Below the pieces are notes generated by a model. That model worked only from the letters and a program-made list of their open reading frames with translations. It made no database searches and was not told the origin of the DNA. From Lepas anatifera (lineage: Eukaryota > Arthropoda > Thecostraca > Lepadidae), in contig JAOTON010001807.1 in NCBI GenBank assembly GCA_034440635.1, positions 62,001 to 126,000 on the forward strand: 64,000 bases of DNA, written 5' to 3'. The position numbers were made by a program, and so were the translations under genes. This document shows, piece by piece, positions 48,911-59,985 of this stretch (positions are counted from its first letter, which is position 1; the number at the start of each line of letters is the position of its first letter).

Positions 48911-49110
48911 GAAGGAACCGACTGGTGAGTGACCTGATCGAGGCGGCCGTCCCTGTGCTTTGTGGGACGTTAAACTTTGGCTTTAGATTAACCCTCCATT
49001 GAGGAGTTGCTCGTTCGGTGGTGGGGTCAGTCTCCGTGACAAGTCCCTTGATGACTTTAGTGAGACTCCGACTCCAGCACTTACCAGAACAACTTGAACA
49101 AAATTTAAAA
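48911..49110 (+). mobile_element. SINE family S2, copy 2, lacking the tRNA head
   Basis: The reverse complement of 40100-40305 aligns along this stretch: GACTGGTGAG, GGCGGCCGTCC, CTGTGCTTTGTGGGACGTTA, AGTGAGACTCCGACTCCAG, then AACAACTTGAACAAAATTTAAAA as tail. The copy begins inside the body, as 5'-truncated SINE copies do. Confidence 0.75.
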
Positions 49111-49133
49111 AACGTTTCAAAACGCCTTTGCCT

Positions 49134-49173
49134 CGTATGTTCCTCCAGCGTGTTCACGTTGGAGGAACATACG
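49134..49173. repeat. Hairpin with 14-bp perfect arms and a palindromic loop
   Basis: CGTATGTTCCTCCA (49134-49147) and TGGAGGAACATACG (49160-49173) are exact reverse complements. The 12-base loop holds CGTG and CACG, which can pair in turn. It starts 24 bases after the SINE S2 tail. Confidence 0.85.
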
Positions 49174-50940
49174 GGGCGTAAATCAGACACGTCTCTCGCA
49201 GCCTCTGCGGTTGATGGGTGGTGGGGGTAATTTTTCTCTCTGCTGTCACTCTTAGCCAGCCCGTTTCGACCATAGAGCACAGGCTGAGCTCGCCCACACA
49301 CGCACAATGTGGCCTCAATTCCGCTGGTTTGGTAGGAGATAGACGTCTCTAAGGCATCGTTTTGTTGGACTCGTAGCCTGGAAAGCGCTCTGTCTCTGGA
49401 ATACTGATCAGGGATTATTTTTCAATTTCGACGGTTTTCAAGCTTAAGCTATTTCCGATTTTGTCTTCCTTCAGGAGGGCGAGATCTGGAATGAAGCTCG
49501 GGCAAGGCATGGACTTGAAAGGCAAACGCCATTGGGTATTTACTGTTTGAAGTGATCACTCACCCGTCGGTGGAAAATCCCGTTGACCATTAAGCTGAAT
49601 AAGTAAATAAATACATCAATCTCCAGAGGAGCGGACCTGTCTACTCCTCTGGGGCTCCTCATAGACCCGTTACTCGGCATCTTGAGTTAGACTTTTGGAG
49701 GAGCGTCTCTCACTTAGCCCCTTCGGTCCCACGCCAAAATAAAACACCGCTAATCGCTGGTGCCCAGGTGCGTGTCCTGACACCTATGGGCAGGTTTCTG
49801 CGGTGTGTTCAAGGTCAGCTTCAGCAGCTGCCGATAGTTTCTAGCTAGCTAGCTTGCTCTCCTACCGGCGCAACTGAACTAAGCGGGTTCTGGGAATCGC
49901 CGATGAACTGAATCGAAACAGGTTTGACAGCTTTGAATTGGTGATTGCAAATGCTCGCACGGCCGGAGATAATTCCCATGTGTGGTCTCTCTCTCCCTCT
50001 TCTTTCTTTTTTAGATCACAGTCTTGGGACACTTTCTGGTTACTTTTGATGCGAAGGTTATCGTTTTCCGGCGTGGTTCACATTCAGTAATGCATTACCA
50101 GCGGTGCTGGCCGTGTTTTTGTTTTGTTTGTCATCACCGTTTGGCGAGTTGTCGGCGCATTTGTCTCTACTGCGCTCAACCACCTGCAGCGCGCAGCTGT
50201 GACACTTTCTGTGACGCTCGCGGCGCGGCGCAACAAAACACGACGCAGCGGTGCCGGGCACGGCGCAGCGGCCAGCCAGCTGCCGCCGCAGCTGTCAGCT
50301 GGCCGGGCAGTTGTCAGCTGGTGAACCTGTTTTTGGTGGTTCCAGCAATTGCAACGGTTAGGGGTTGCACCGGGCTGGATGCGGGTTTTGCTGTGCATAC
50401 GCGGGCTTTAGTGCGCTCTGTCCCTTTGACTTTATTCTTTGATGATTTTGTTGATGTGGAATATCTGCTCAAGATACCTTTGATAATAGAGACATTCAGG
50501 ATGGATGAACCTTTGGGACTACAGCAAGTAAGACTTCATGAGGCCGGTGTGAATATTGTGTAAGTCATCACGCGTCAGCATTCGTAGTGAGAGCAGGTGA
50601 GAGCATTCGTGTATTAATGCACGGGACATTGAATTATAGGATTGGCAGTGGAGATGATGAGTTTGCCGGCGCTCTTAATTCAGCGGTAAGATTATGCTCT
50701 GGGTGGAAGCGAAAACTTCTCCTGGTGCGATATTTTACCGGATCGATCAGCTGTGCACTGCCAACGTATGTATGTTATATCTATGTATCTTTTTGACAAC
50801 CGTTATGCATTGTTCCGCCAGGTGCATCTCCTACTGCAAAGGGTAAAATCTCTAGTACCACTCCTTTGTGAAAGTGGCCAGAAGATATTTCTCTGGCCAT
50901 CTGAGAAGTAACTGACCTCCGTAACTAACCGTTTGACGCC
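49174..50940. other. No recognisable gene
   Basis: 50170-50320 is CpG-rich with repeated GGCGCAGCGG-type words. The 179-codon frame that passes through (50024-50563) has no recognisable domain. Nothing is supportable. Confidence 0.35.
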
Positions 50941-51158
50941 TGAGCGGATCCAGGACTTCCGATGGAGTGGGGCACTTTGGTCAGGGGCGCCATTTGGCTA
51001 CGGAGGGGGCGGTATTTGGGCTAGGGGCGCTGATTAAAGTGCGACCCTATCTAAAGAACACCAAACTGCGTTGTGGGGGGGGAAGCGACGTGTCAGGGGT
51101 CGCCGAGACGGTTTGATGGGGAGCACCTACCCCACCACGCCCCCTGGATCCGCCCATG
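50941..51158. mobile_element. Family A MITE, diverged
   Basis: TGAGCGGATCCAGGACTT at the left, CCTGGATCCGCCCATG at the right; inside CAGGGGCGCCATTTGGC, GGGAAGCGACGTGTCAGGGG and CGCCGAGACGGTTTGATGGG in the family order. No clear target duplication. Confidence 0.85.
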
Positions 51159-52591
51159 GTCCGCTCTCCGCATGGCCTGCCCTCTTCGCCGGCCTTCTTC
51201 GGTGGCACATGCGAACCAGGTCGGCTGTCAATCTGGACACACCCGCAGCTCGGCGGTGGGCTGAACCCATCAGTTCCAATGACAAATGTGGCCTCTGGGC
51301 TTGGAGTTGCGACACGTGATCGGTTTTGCGGTGGCGACTGCTAACTCGTGGTGCCTGCGGAGAGACCACGTGACTTGTTCCCGAAGTGTGCAGTTTTGAC
51401 AGGTGAAGGAATACCGCAGGGGGAGGACTGGGTGACGCTGGTCGATGCTACCGGGGAGGGGGTGTCCCCCTATCTACCCCCCTGTTTGTGACGCCATAGG
51501 ATATCTTTGAACGGCAATGGTGCGCTTTCAGTGTGAAACGATGTTTACGGCGTACAGGCCGCTGCGGAGAATTGAGGTGCCAACTTTTGGTCGTGCTGGA
51601 AGAGTGTTTTTGGCTGTCCCGTGCCAAATCAGAACTTGCGACGTCGTATTCATCATCGGCTCAAAACACTGACCCCTGCCCTCTCCCCTACTGCGTATTT
51701 CGGCACCACCGGTAAGCCACAGCCAGCTCATGCCAACACCCTGGTGTCTGTCAGAAGCACTTTCACACAGCCTGGGCCTTCATCCCTTCTCTGTTTGACA
51801 TCATGTAAATAACGTGTATCAGGACTCGCTCTCTTGCACCTCAATTCTACGGACCACCGCCGGCGCCCCGCCACGGGCGTTGTCAGGTTCGGAAAATGGT
51901 GGGGGAGAAGCAATAACATTTTAGGAGAGTCTTTCCTCTGAAACGCCAAAGGGATAACACTTGTGCATCTAAACCACTGAGTGGGGGAAAGAGCATGCTG
52001 CCCCAGCACCCTGTTCCTGCGCACGCGATTGTTCCGCCCTGCAACTGCAGCGCAACGATGCGGAGCGCTGCAATGATGCGGCGCTTTCGCCGGTGGTGAT
52101 GCGGCGCGCGATGACCGGGGAGATGGGACGCCGACCGCGGGGTGGCGCTGTTTGCAGAGGAGTTTTGTGGTGCATTTCGGTGCAAGTGTACTGAAGGATT
52201 GGCACAGACGAGGGTCTTTGAATGGTTGTCACAAATAGCGGTCTTATTATATCAGGGCACTGACCAGTAGTGTTGTAAAACTTGTGGCGGATGTAGAATT
52301 GTTCATCAGTGGTCTGTTTGCACTCTGCTTTTCTGTATTAGCCTAGTTGAAATATCGTTGCAATAGTTTGAAATTGTTTGTTTGAAATGGGTATAGTGAT
52401 GTGAAAATTACTGAACGCTGCAATTGGTCACATTTTCCAGAGGTTTTGTTCCTTGTTGGTTCTTGATTATGTTTATGAAAGAGAGCGCGTTGTGTAGGTA
52501 GAGGATTTTACGGCAGTCTTAGAATTCAGCGAATCGAGTGATGGGTACGCCGTGATTAGCGTGGTCTTTTTTTTGCTTTTCAAATGCTGTC
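51159..52591. other. No recognisable feature
   Basis: 51860-52160 is CpG-rich in patches. No gene supportable. Confidence 0.4.
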
Positions 52592-52816
52592 CATAGGCGA
52601 TCCAATTGCCTCGGGGGCCCTTCCGGGAGGGCTCCACTTTGATCGGCAAACCTTCAGATGGCGAAATCTTCGTGGGCGCCGATTTTCATCCTGGGGAGGA
52701 AGGAAGCGACCTTTCAGGAGGTGCCATCGACCTTTCAGGGGGGCGCCGTGACCATTTCAGGGGGCGCCGAGGGTTGATAGGGGCACGTGCCCCCTTGCCC
52801 CCTGGATCCGCCTATG
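52592..52816. mobile_element. Family A MITE with perfect 8-bp target duplication
   Basis: CATAGGCGATCCAATTGCCT at the left, CCTGGATCCGCCTATG at the right. ATGCTGTC stands on both sides (52584-52591 and 52817-52824). This is the cleanest family A copy (225 bp) and fixes the ends of the family. Confidence 0.95.
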
Positions 52817-52824
52817 ATGCTGTC

Positions 52825-53478
52825 TCGTTTGGTCACAGCCCGTTCCGTGTCTTTCTTGCAACGATTATCACGTTGAAACTCACCAACCCCTCCCCCTATG
52901 GAACGCCTCTCGGAGAGAAGCTTGTAAGAACTTACCGGGAAATTCAAAACGACTTATGGAGTCACGATTGGCGAACAATCAATCTACAATCTATTTGAAA
53001 TTGGCCTTCTATTTGCGTTCACATGTGGTCATCCCCGTGAAGACATCTATATTTTGGGCCTTGAACTCTCACCGCCTGTGCGTGCACGGACGGAGAATTA
53101 GCATTCATTGACGTTTCAGACACGGGCCAGAAGTTTGGCTGGCTAGAAATCAGCTGATACTTATCCCTCGCAGTTGCATGACCGAACTTTTCCAGCACGC
53201 CAACTGGCGCTTAGCGGAGATCCTTCCTGCTTTCTAAGGCATTTGCATACAATGTGCCGCTCTCGAATTGGAAATCCGTTACGTTGCTGGAGAGAATCCG
53301 GTTTTTCTTTGGTCATGTGGAATTAATCACATAACCTGTTCATTGTTTTAAGGGCTTGTTTTAAGGGTTTGAATTTGTTCGCTTGATGCTCTTCATTTTG
53401 TTCCATTCGATTCAATAAGTGAAGGTGCTCTTGGGTGGTTTTCTCTTGTATTATTCCCGGACCATTCATTGTCACGGA
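52825..53478. other. No recognisable feature
   Basis: Nothing supportable. Confidence 0.4.
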
Positions 53479-53498
53479 TTCTCTCTCCCTCTCTCTCT

Positions 53499-53537
<39 letters not shown>
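53479..53537. repeat. (CT)n microsatellite
   Basis: About 28 CT units with CCC interruptions. Confidence 0.97.
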
Positions 53538-55074
53538 GTTTCGTGGTAGTTATTTTTATATGGAAAGCAGCCAATCGGGTTAGCTGTCCCAGCTAAGTTT
53601 GTAGACGGTTTGCCGTTGTGGCCTGAAAAGCACCCGTTCGGCGTAACATCACTGGCAGCAAGTTTGAGCACCAACTACTAGTCGTCAAGCAGTGTTTCCA
53701 CTTCAAGGCTGCTAGCGGTAAAAGCTGCAACGTGCCGCCCCTGCACTTTCCTGTGTTCCAGGTATTTCTCATCTGTGGTGACTGAGTCGTCATGATTTAG
53801 TATTTTTTAGAATTTCTGGAATGATTGTGGCTGTTGATGTAGAATGTGACCAGGCTCAAATGGATGAATTCGTACCCTGCGCCATGCGCTGCGTTCGCGC
53901 TGGGCGAAACCCGGCATCGCTATCTCTACCATCCAAGTAGTACTCATGAGCAATTAATCAGTTATGCAGCGAATAAACGGCCGGTGGCTGGCGCTGCGCT
54001 GCAGCTCTATCAGCTGAGTGCTGTCTGCTACCTGGGGAGTGGTACAACCAGCCACGGAGCGGCCCTGCAGTCAGCGGTGGTGAAGATCGTTCAACAGTGC
54101 GTCATTGGCAGTCCATGGCGCCTGGGGAACCATCCAGAATAGAGGTGGGGAAAATGTTCACTTCCGGCGGCGAAAAAGTTCTGTTGGGTCTCCGTGATTG
54201 GTTTCTGTTTTTTGTTTGTTGCAAATCTCAGTTTTTAACCACGCTCATCGCATAACTGGTGACCAGAGATAGCGCGAAACAAAAACGAAAAGCTAAATCA
54301 AGGCTAGCTGAGGAACCTGCCTCGGAGGTGGCAGCCAGTTATTTTCGGGGTGACCCGGCCAGACCTCGGCTGGTTCTGAGCCGGCCCGTAGTTCCCAAAT
54401 CTAGTCGGGACGATGGGATAACGGTGCCTTATAACTGCATGCCTGGCGCTGTTGTAGACAGTGTGGTCTGTTTCTGATAAGGCCACCTATTTGTATTCCA
54501 GGCGGCGGCGGTATCTGTTTCCAATAGTGACACCGTTGAGTCGTCGTCGGGAGTTCGAAGTCGCGGAAATAATGACAAAAGCGGGCAGTAGACTTGCGCC
54601 GCCTCTTCGTCATATGATGTGACTCAGCGCTATTCAACATAGTGAACTGGAGCTGATTCATACCAGCGGCAATTAGCTGATGTATGGTGGAGGCGTCCGG
54701 CTGTCGCCGCTGTGGGCGGGGCAGCTGGAAATGCTGCCGCCTGAATGCAACAAGAGACCACTACCACCGCGTACGTTGACCCAGAAGCTAGTGGACTCTG
54801 TAGTTGGTTAAGTGGACCTACGTCACTTCATCGGCCACGTTTCATTGATCATGACTCGAGCAGCGTTTGGAACAGAGGAGTGTTCGCAGATGGGATGGGG
54901 TTTGCCACACTTGACCTCATGTTTTAAAGTATTTGTCCTCAAAGAAGAAGCGCTTTCTACGCTATATTCCCTGGTTTGCGATAGGTCCATGCTGATTTCA
55001 GGCGTGATAGATGACATAGGCTGGGCTTTTCTGATATTTACAGGGAATGTGGCAGCTTCATAGGATATGAAAAG
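53538..55074. other. No recognisable gene
   Basis: Open frames here are below 100 codons and show no known motif. Nothing supportable. Confidence 0.4.
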
Positions 55075-55152
55075 AGCTCTCTTTCACTTAGATTATATGA
55101 AGCTCTCTGTCACTTAGATTATATCAAGCTCTCTGTCACTAAGATTGTATCG
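55075..55152. repeat. 26-bp tandem repeat, three units
   Basis: AGCTCTCTTTCACTTAGATT plus ATATGA, repeated three times with GTCACT in units two and three. Confidence 0.93.
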
Positions 55153-55606
55153 AAACCCCTGATTTTATATTTGGTTTCCTCTCAGAACTGACTTTTACGG
55201 AGAAACAGTGCTTCACGAGTGCACTATTGGTGAGCGGATTGATGTCCATACTACTGAGCTCCGCTCCACCCCCCCCCACGGGTTTAACTTCTAATGGCGG
55301 CGGCGGCTCAGCCTCTGGGGTGGGATGGAGCAGGGAAGTTTGGGGCTGATACTCTGCTAAATGTACGCTGTGTTCTCCACGAACGTTGCGTTCTGGGACA
55401 GTTACAGTATCAAACCTGTGGCTTTCCACCGCGCCCTATCGTGATCTCAGTTGAAGTCCCTAAATAAAAGTGTCACAGTCCGTTAACCGGCATTTAGCGA
55501 CGACACGATGGCCATTCCGTGATGGTCTGAAGCCGCAGACCCTCGGAAAGCTCTCGGCATGTCACTGGGCACATTCTGATCCCTGCAGCTGCCGCTGTCG
55601 TCGCCG
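55153..55606. other. No recognisable feature
   Basis: Spacer before the large satellite block; nothing supportable. Confidence 0.4.
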
Positions 55607-57680
55607 CGATCCAGAGTCTGGCTCAGAGCGGCACAGAGCGAGCATCCGAACAGACCCCGAGCCGCGGACCAGAGTGTGGCACAGAGCGGCACAGAGCGAG
55701 CATCCGAACAGACCCCGAGCCGCGATCCAGAGTGTGGCACAGAGCGGCACAGAGCGAGCATCCGAACAGACCCCGAGCCGCGATCCAGAGTGTGGCTCAG
55801 AGCGGCACAGAGCAAGCATCCGAACAGACCCCGAGCCGCGGACCAGAGTGTGGCTCAGAGCGGCACAGAGCGAGCATCCGAACAGACCCCGAGCCGCGGA
55901 CCAGAGTGTGGCACAGAGTGGCACAGAGCGAGCATCCGAACAGACCCCGAGCCGCGGACCAGAGTGTGGCTCAGAGCGGCACAGAGCGAGCATCCGAACA
56001 GACCCCGAGCCGCGGACCAGAGTGTGGCTCAGAGCGGCACAGAGCGAGCATCCGAACAGACCCCGAGCCGCGGACCAGAGTCTGGCACAGAGCGGCACAG
56101 AGCGAGCATCCGAACAGACCCCGAGCCGCGATCCAGAGTGTGGCACAGAGCGGCACAGAGCGAGCATCCGAACAGATCCCGAGCCGCGGACCAGAGTGTG
56201 GCTCAGAGCGGCACAGAGCGAGCATCCGAACAGACCCCGAGCCGCGATCCAGAGTGTGGCTCAGAGCGGCACAGAGCGAGCATCCGAACAGACCCCGAGC
56301 TGCCGGCCAGAGTGTGGCTCAGAGCGGCACAGAGCGAGCGTCCGAACAGACCCCGAGCCGCGATCCAGAGTGTGGCTCAGAGTGGCACAGAGCGAGCATC
56401 CGAACAGATCCCGAGCCGCGGACCGGAGTGTGGCACAGAGTGGCACAGAGCGAGCATCCGAACAGATCCCGAGCTGCCGGCCAGAGTGTGGCACAGAGCG
56501 AGCGTCCGAACAGATCCCGATCTGCCGGCCAGAGTGTGGCTCAGAGCGGCACAGAGCGAGCGTCCGAACAGATCCCGAACCGCCGCCGGCCAGAGTCTGG
56601 CACAGAGTGGCACAGAGCGAGCATCCGAACAGACCCCGAGCCGCGATCCAGAGTGTGGCACAGAGTGGCACAGAGTGAGCGTCCGGACAGATCTCGAGCC
56701 GCGGGCCAGAGTATGGCCTAGAGTGGCACAGAGCGGGCCTCCGAACAGATCCCGAGCTGCGGACCAGAGTGTGGCACAGAGGGTCAACATCCGAAAGTCT
56801 GGCACAGAGCGAGCATCCGAACAGATCCCGAGCTGCCGGCCAGAGTGTGGCACAGAGCGAGCGTCCGAACAGATCCCGAGCTGCCGGCCAGAGTGTGGCA
56901 CAGAGCGGCACAGAGCGAGCATCCGAACAGATCCCGAGCTGCCGGCCAGAGTGTGGAGGTGGCACAGAGCGAGCGTCCGAACAGATCCCGAACCGCCGCC
57001 GGCCAGAGTGTGGCACAGAGTGGCACAGAGCGAGCATCCGAACAGATCCTGAGCTGCCGGCCAGAGTATGGCACAGAGCGGCACAGAGCGAGCATCCGAA
57101 CAGATCCCGAGCTGCCGGCCAGAGTGTGGCACAGAGCGAGCGTCCGAACAGATCCCGAACCGCCGCCGGCCAGAGTCTGGCACAGAGTGGCACAGAGCGA
57201 GCATCCGAACAGACCCCGAGCCGCGATCCAGAGTGTGGCTCAGAGTGGCACAGAGTGAGCGTCCGGACAGATCTCGAGCCGCGGGCCAGAGTGGCCTCAG
57301 AGTGGCACAGAGCGGGCCTCCGAACAGATCCCGAGCCGCGGACCAGAGTGTGGCACAGAGTGGCACAGAGCGAGCATCCGAACAGATCCCGAGCTGCCGG
57401 CCAGAGTGTGGCACAGAGCGAGCGTCCGAACAGATCCCGAGCTGCCGGCCAGAGTGTGGCACAGAGCGGCACAGAGCGAGCATCCGAACAGATCCCGAGC
57501 TGCCGGCCAGAGTGTGGCACAGAGCGAGCGTCCAAACAGATCCCGAACCGCCGCCGGCCAGAGTCTGGCACAGAGTGGCACAGAGCGAGCATCCGAACAG
57601 ACCCCGAGCCGCGATCCAGAGTGTGGCACAGAGTGGCACAGAGTGGGCCTCCGAACAGATCCCGAGCCGCCGGCGGACTG
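55607..57680. repeat. 58-bp satellite array, about 35 units, with a higher-order period of about 580 bp
   Basis: The unit is CCAGAGTGTGGCACAGAGCG plus GCACAGAGCGAGCATCCGAA plus CAGACCCCGAGCCGCGAT, 58 bp (for example GTGTGGC at 55674 and 55732). Two main variants differ in the last part (GAGCCGCGATCC or GAGCTGCCGGCC), and shortened units of about 40 bp occur. The left third is regular; the right two thirds repeat a longer pattern: the rare word GTCCGGACAGATCTCGAGCC is at 56681 and again at 57261, 580 bp on, and GAACCGCCGCCGGCCAGAGT at 56577 and 57157, also 580 bp. 58 is not a multiple of three and the unit lacks stops in most frames, so very long frames appear on both strands; they are not genes. 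Confidence 0.97.
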
Positions 57681-57689
57681 GATCGGATG

Positions 57690-58031
57690 GTTAGGGAATC
57701 GATCGGCATGGCCGCGGAACTTGATCGGATGGCCAGGGAATCAGATGGTCAAGGAATGAGATCCGATGGGCAGGAAATCGGATGGGCAGGGGATCGGACC
57801 GGATGGGCAGGAGATCGGACCGGATGGGCAGGAAATCGGACCGGATGGCCAGGGTATCGGACCGGATGGGCAGGGAATCGGATAGGATGGTCTGGAAATA
57901 GGACCGAATGGACAGGAGATCGGACCGGATGGGCAGGAGATCGGATAGGATGGACAGGAGATCGGATAGGATGGGCAGGGTATCGGATAGGATGGGCAGG
58001 GAATCGGATAGGATGGCCAGTCAATTTGATG
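57690..58031. repeat. 21-bp minisatellite, about 16 units
   Basis: GGATGGGCAGGAGATCGGAC plus C (or TA for CC) repeats with point changes; the left third is less regular. It begins within 20 bp of the end of the 58-bp satellite. Confidence 0.93.
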
Positions 58032-58995
58032 CGACTTATCCAATTGTGGGTCTAGGTATAGATTTGGGTTCTCATTTTCAGGAGATTAGTCGTGTTGTTT
58101 TCGAAACTAAGTACGGTTGGATTTGTACCACACTGTTTCACACTTTGATCCTAAACATGATATCCAGATAATCATGGTGTATGAACGGATTAGTTGAGAA
58201 ACGTGTGACTCGAACGGGCTGTGATGCTCTCTTCCACTGGCAGGTCTGGGAGGAACTTGTCAGTTCCCTCCCAAACTCCCCGTTTTTTCGATTTTATTTA
58301 ACTAAACGTATGTTTTTTCACGCTCTTGGGCCCTGTCGCCTCCCCCCCACCGTCGGTCGGGATCCGGCTCTACTCTCCACTGCGGACTGAGTCCAGTCAG
58401 GGCTGTCCTTTTTGCAGAGGTGCAGGCCTGCACGGAGTTCCCATAGCAGACACGCAGCTTCGTGTTCTAGGCGATTTTATATGTTTTGCTCAAAGAAATG
58501 TGAGAGCTGTACCTGCATGGAGGAAAACCTGCTGAAAGCGCTGGCGTCAAATAGAAGGCTTGCCTCGCATTTTTCTGTAATTCCTTGTCTGCGTCACTGT
58601 GATTTCAGAGTTTTCATGGCGGATGTACCGTCCCTGTCTTTTTACGCTGTGGCCTGGATCCTGCTTAAGTCGGGAATCTGTCACGAAGGACCTTCAGTGT
58701 CGGTAAAAACCTCTGTTTGCTGAGGCTAAAACCTCTGCCCGTAAAGTTCGGTGTCGGTTGTACAGCTGAGTTTAGAGGGCAGAGATGGTGTTTACTATAC
58801 CACTTGTAGTAAAGTATACGGTCTAGTACCAGTGGTGGACCCAAGGGGGGGGCAAAAAGGCATTTGCCCCCCAAACGGAAAAGCTCGGGGCAAAACTATG
58901 TTTCCCCCAAAGCGATCGACCTCCTTTTTCCCCGACTCCTTTTAGTTTATAAACAAGATTTTGGTACTTCAACTCTCAACTTCAAACAGAACCAG
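58032..58995. other. No gene supported; MITE fragment at 58831-58930
   Basis: CAGTGGTGGACCCAAGGGGG at 58831 starts a fragment with GGCAAAAAGGCATTTGCCCC, which is like a family B or C left end. It has no right end. It stops shortly before T1 copy 3. Confidence 0.4.
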
Positions 58996-59985
58996 GTAAC
59001 ACGCGCCCCGCTGGGGGGTGAAATTCGCCCCCCTCCTGGTTTTCCCCAGATAGCTCAAAAACGAAGAGACGCAGAACAACGAAACTTACAAACACCTGAC
59101 CAAATTTTGGCCTTAAGGTCATGTCAGGTCAAGGAGCTATTCAAGGTCAAGTGACCCGACCTCAAAACCTAAAATCACGAGTTTGAAGCGGCGCCCAGGT
59201 AGCATCAGCGAACGGATCAGTTGGAAACTTTCACAATATGATGAAGTCATTAGCGTCTACAAATCTGCTATCTCTGAATTGTGATATTAATGACCTAAGG
59301 TGGGGTCAATTTTTGGTCACCCCATTATAAGTCTATGATGAAAAATAGAATTGGCTCGTTTTCAGTAAATACTGGATAGATAGCTGAAAATCCTCAAACC
59401 GTCTATTCTTACCACGATCTAGACCATAAAGTTGAGTTTTTGAGCATCTGACCTCTCAAAGGTCATATCAGGTCACGGGAGCATAGAGTGATCGTTTTAC
59501 CAATAACTTCTCGCTGAATTGAGATAAAGCTCCCATTTTGCTTGCATTGTGCTTATATTGTCACGGGGAGTCGATTGATATGCAACATGACCATACCAGG
59601 TCACTCTGTGGCCCTGACCTAGCTCGAGGTCAGGTCATTTTCACTATTTGACCTAGCAAGGTCATATTATAAATCATTTGATTCGCCGTGATGAGAGGAA
59701 TCCATTGGTTCATAAAGATTTGCTCTAGCTCCATTCAGCGCAGATCTAGAGAGAGAAACGTACACTGCTCTGTTGTAAGCCTATGGAACCTTCTTTGACT
59801 TATGCTGACCTTAATATTGACCTGACATAACAATTCTTCGTATAAAATATCTTCGTCTTGTCAAGAGCTTTCGAACGCCGCCCGTAATTTTCCTTTAGCT
59901 TTTGTGGGGAACGAGATACGGAGGGGGCGAAGAACACCCCCAGCGGGGCGCGTCATGCCAGGGACCCCAGCGGGGCGCGTGTTAA
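58996..59985 (+). mobile_element. TTAA-flanked element family T1, copy 3 (990 bp)
   Basis: GTAA (altered TTAA) plus CACGCGCCCCGCTGGGG at the left, CCCCAGCGGGGCGCGTG plus TTAA at the right, with the inner repeat of the right terminus as in copy 2. It is colinear with 35997-37010 and has the empty CGGGGAGT site near 59563. At 59116-59165 stand AAGGTCATGTCAGGTCAAGG and TCAAGGTCAAGTGACCCGAC. TCAAGGTCA is the extended half-site known for FTZ-F1/NR5A-type receptors; here it is only a sequence match. Confidence 0.88.

Noticed and set aside
50024..50563. 179-codon plus-strand frame after a T-rich acceptor-like stretch
   Set aside because: The residues look random, with no domain, and part of it is CpG-rich repeat text.
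55470..58055. Very long open frames on both strands (over 400 codons)
   Set aside because: They are the 58-bp satellite read in frame. 58 is not a multiple of three, so the same peptide pieces rotate through all frames, and both strands are open at once. No start context, splice site or non-repeat coding part supports them.
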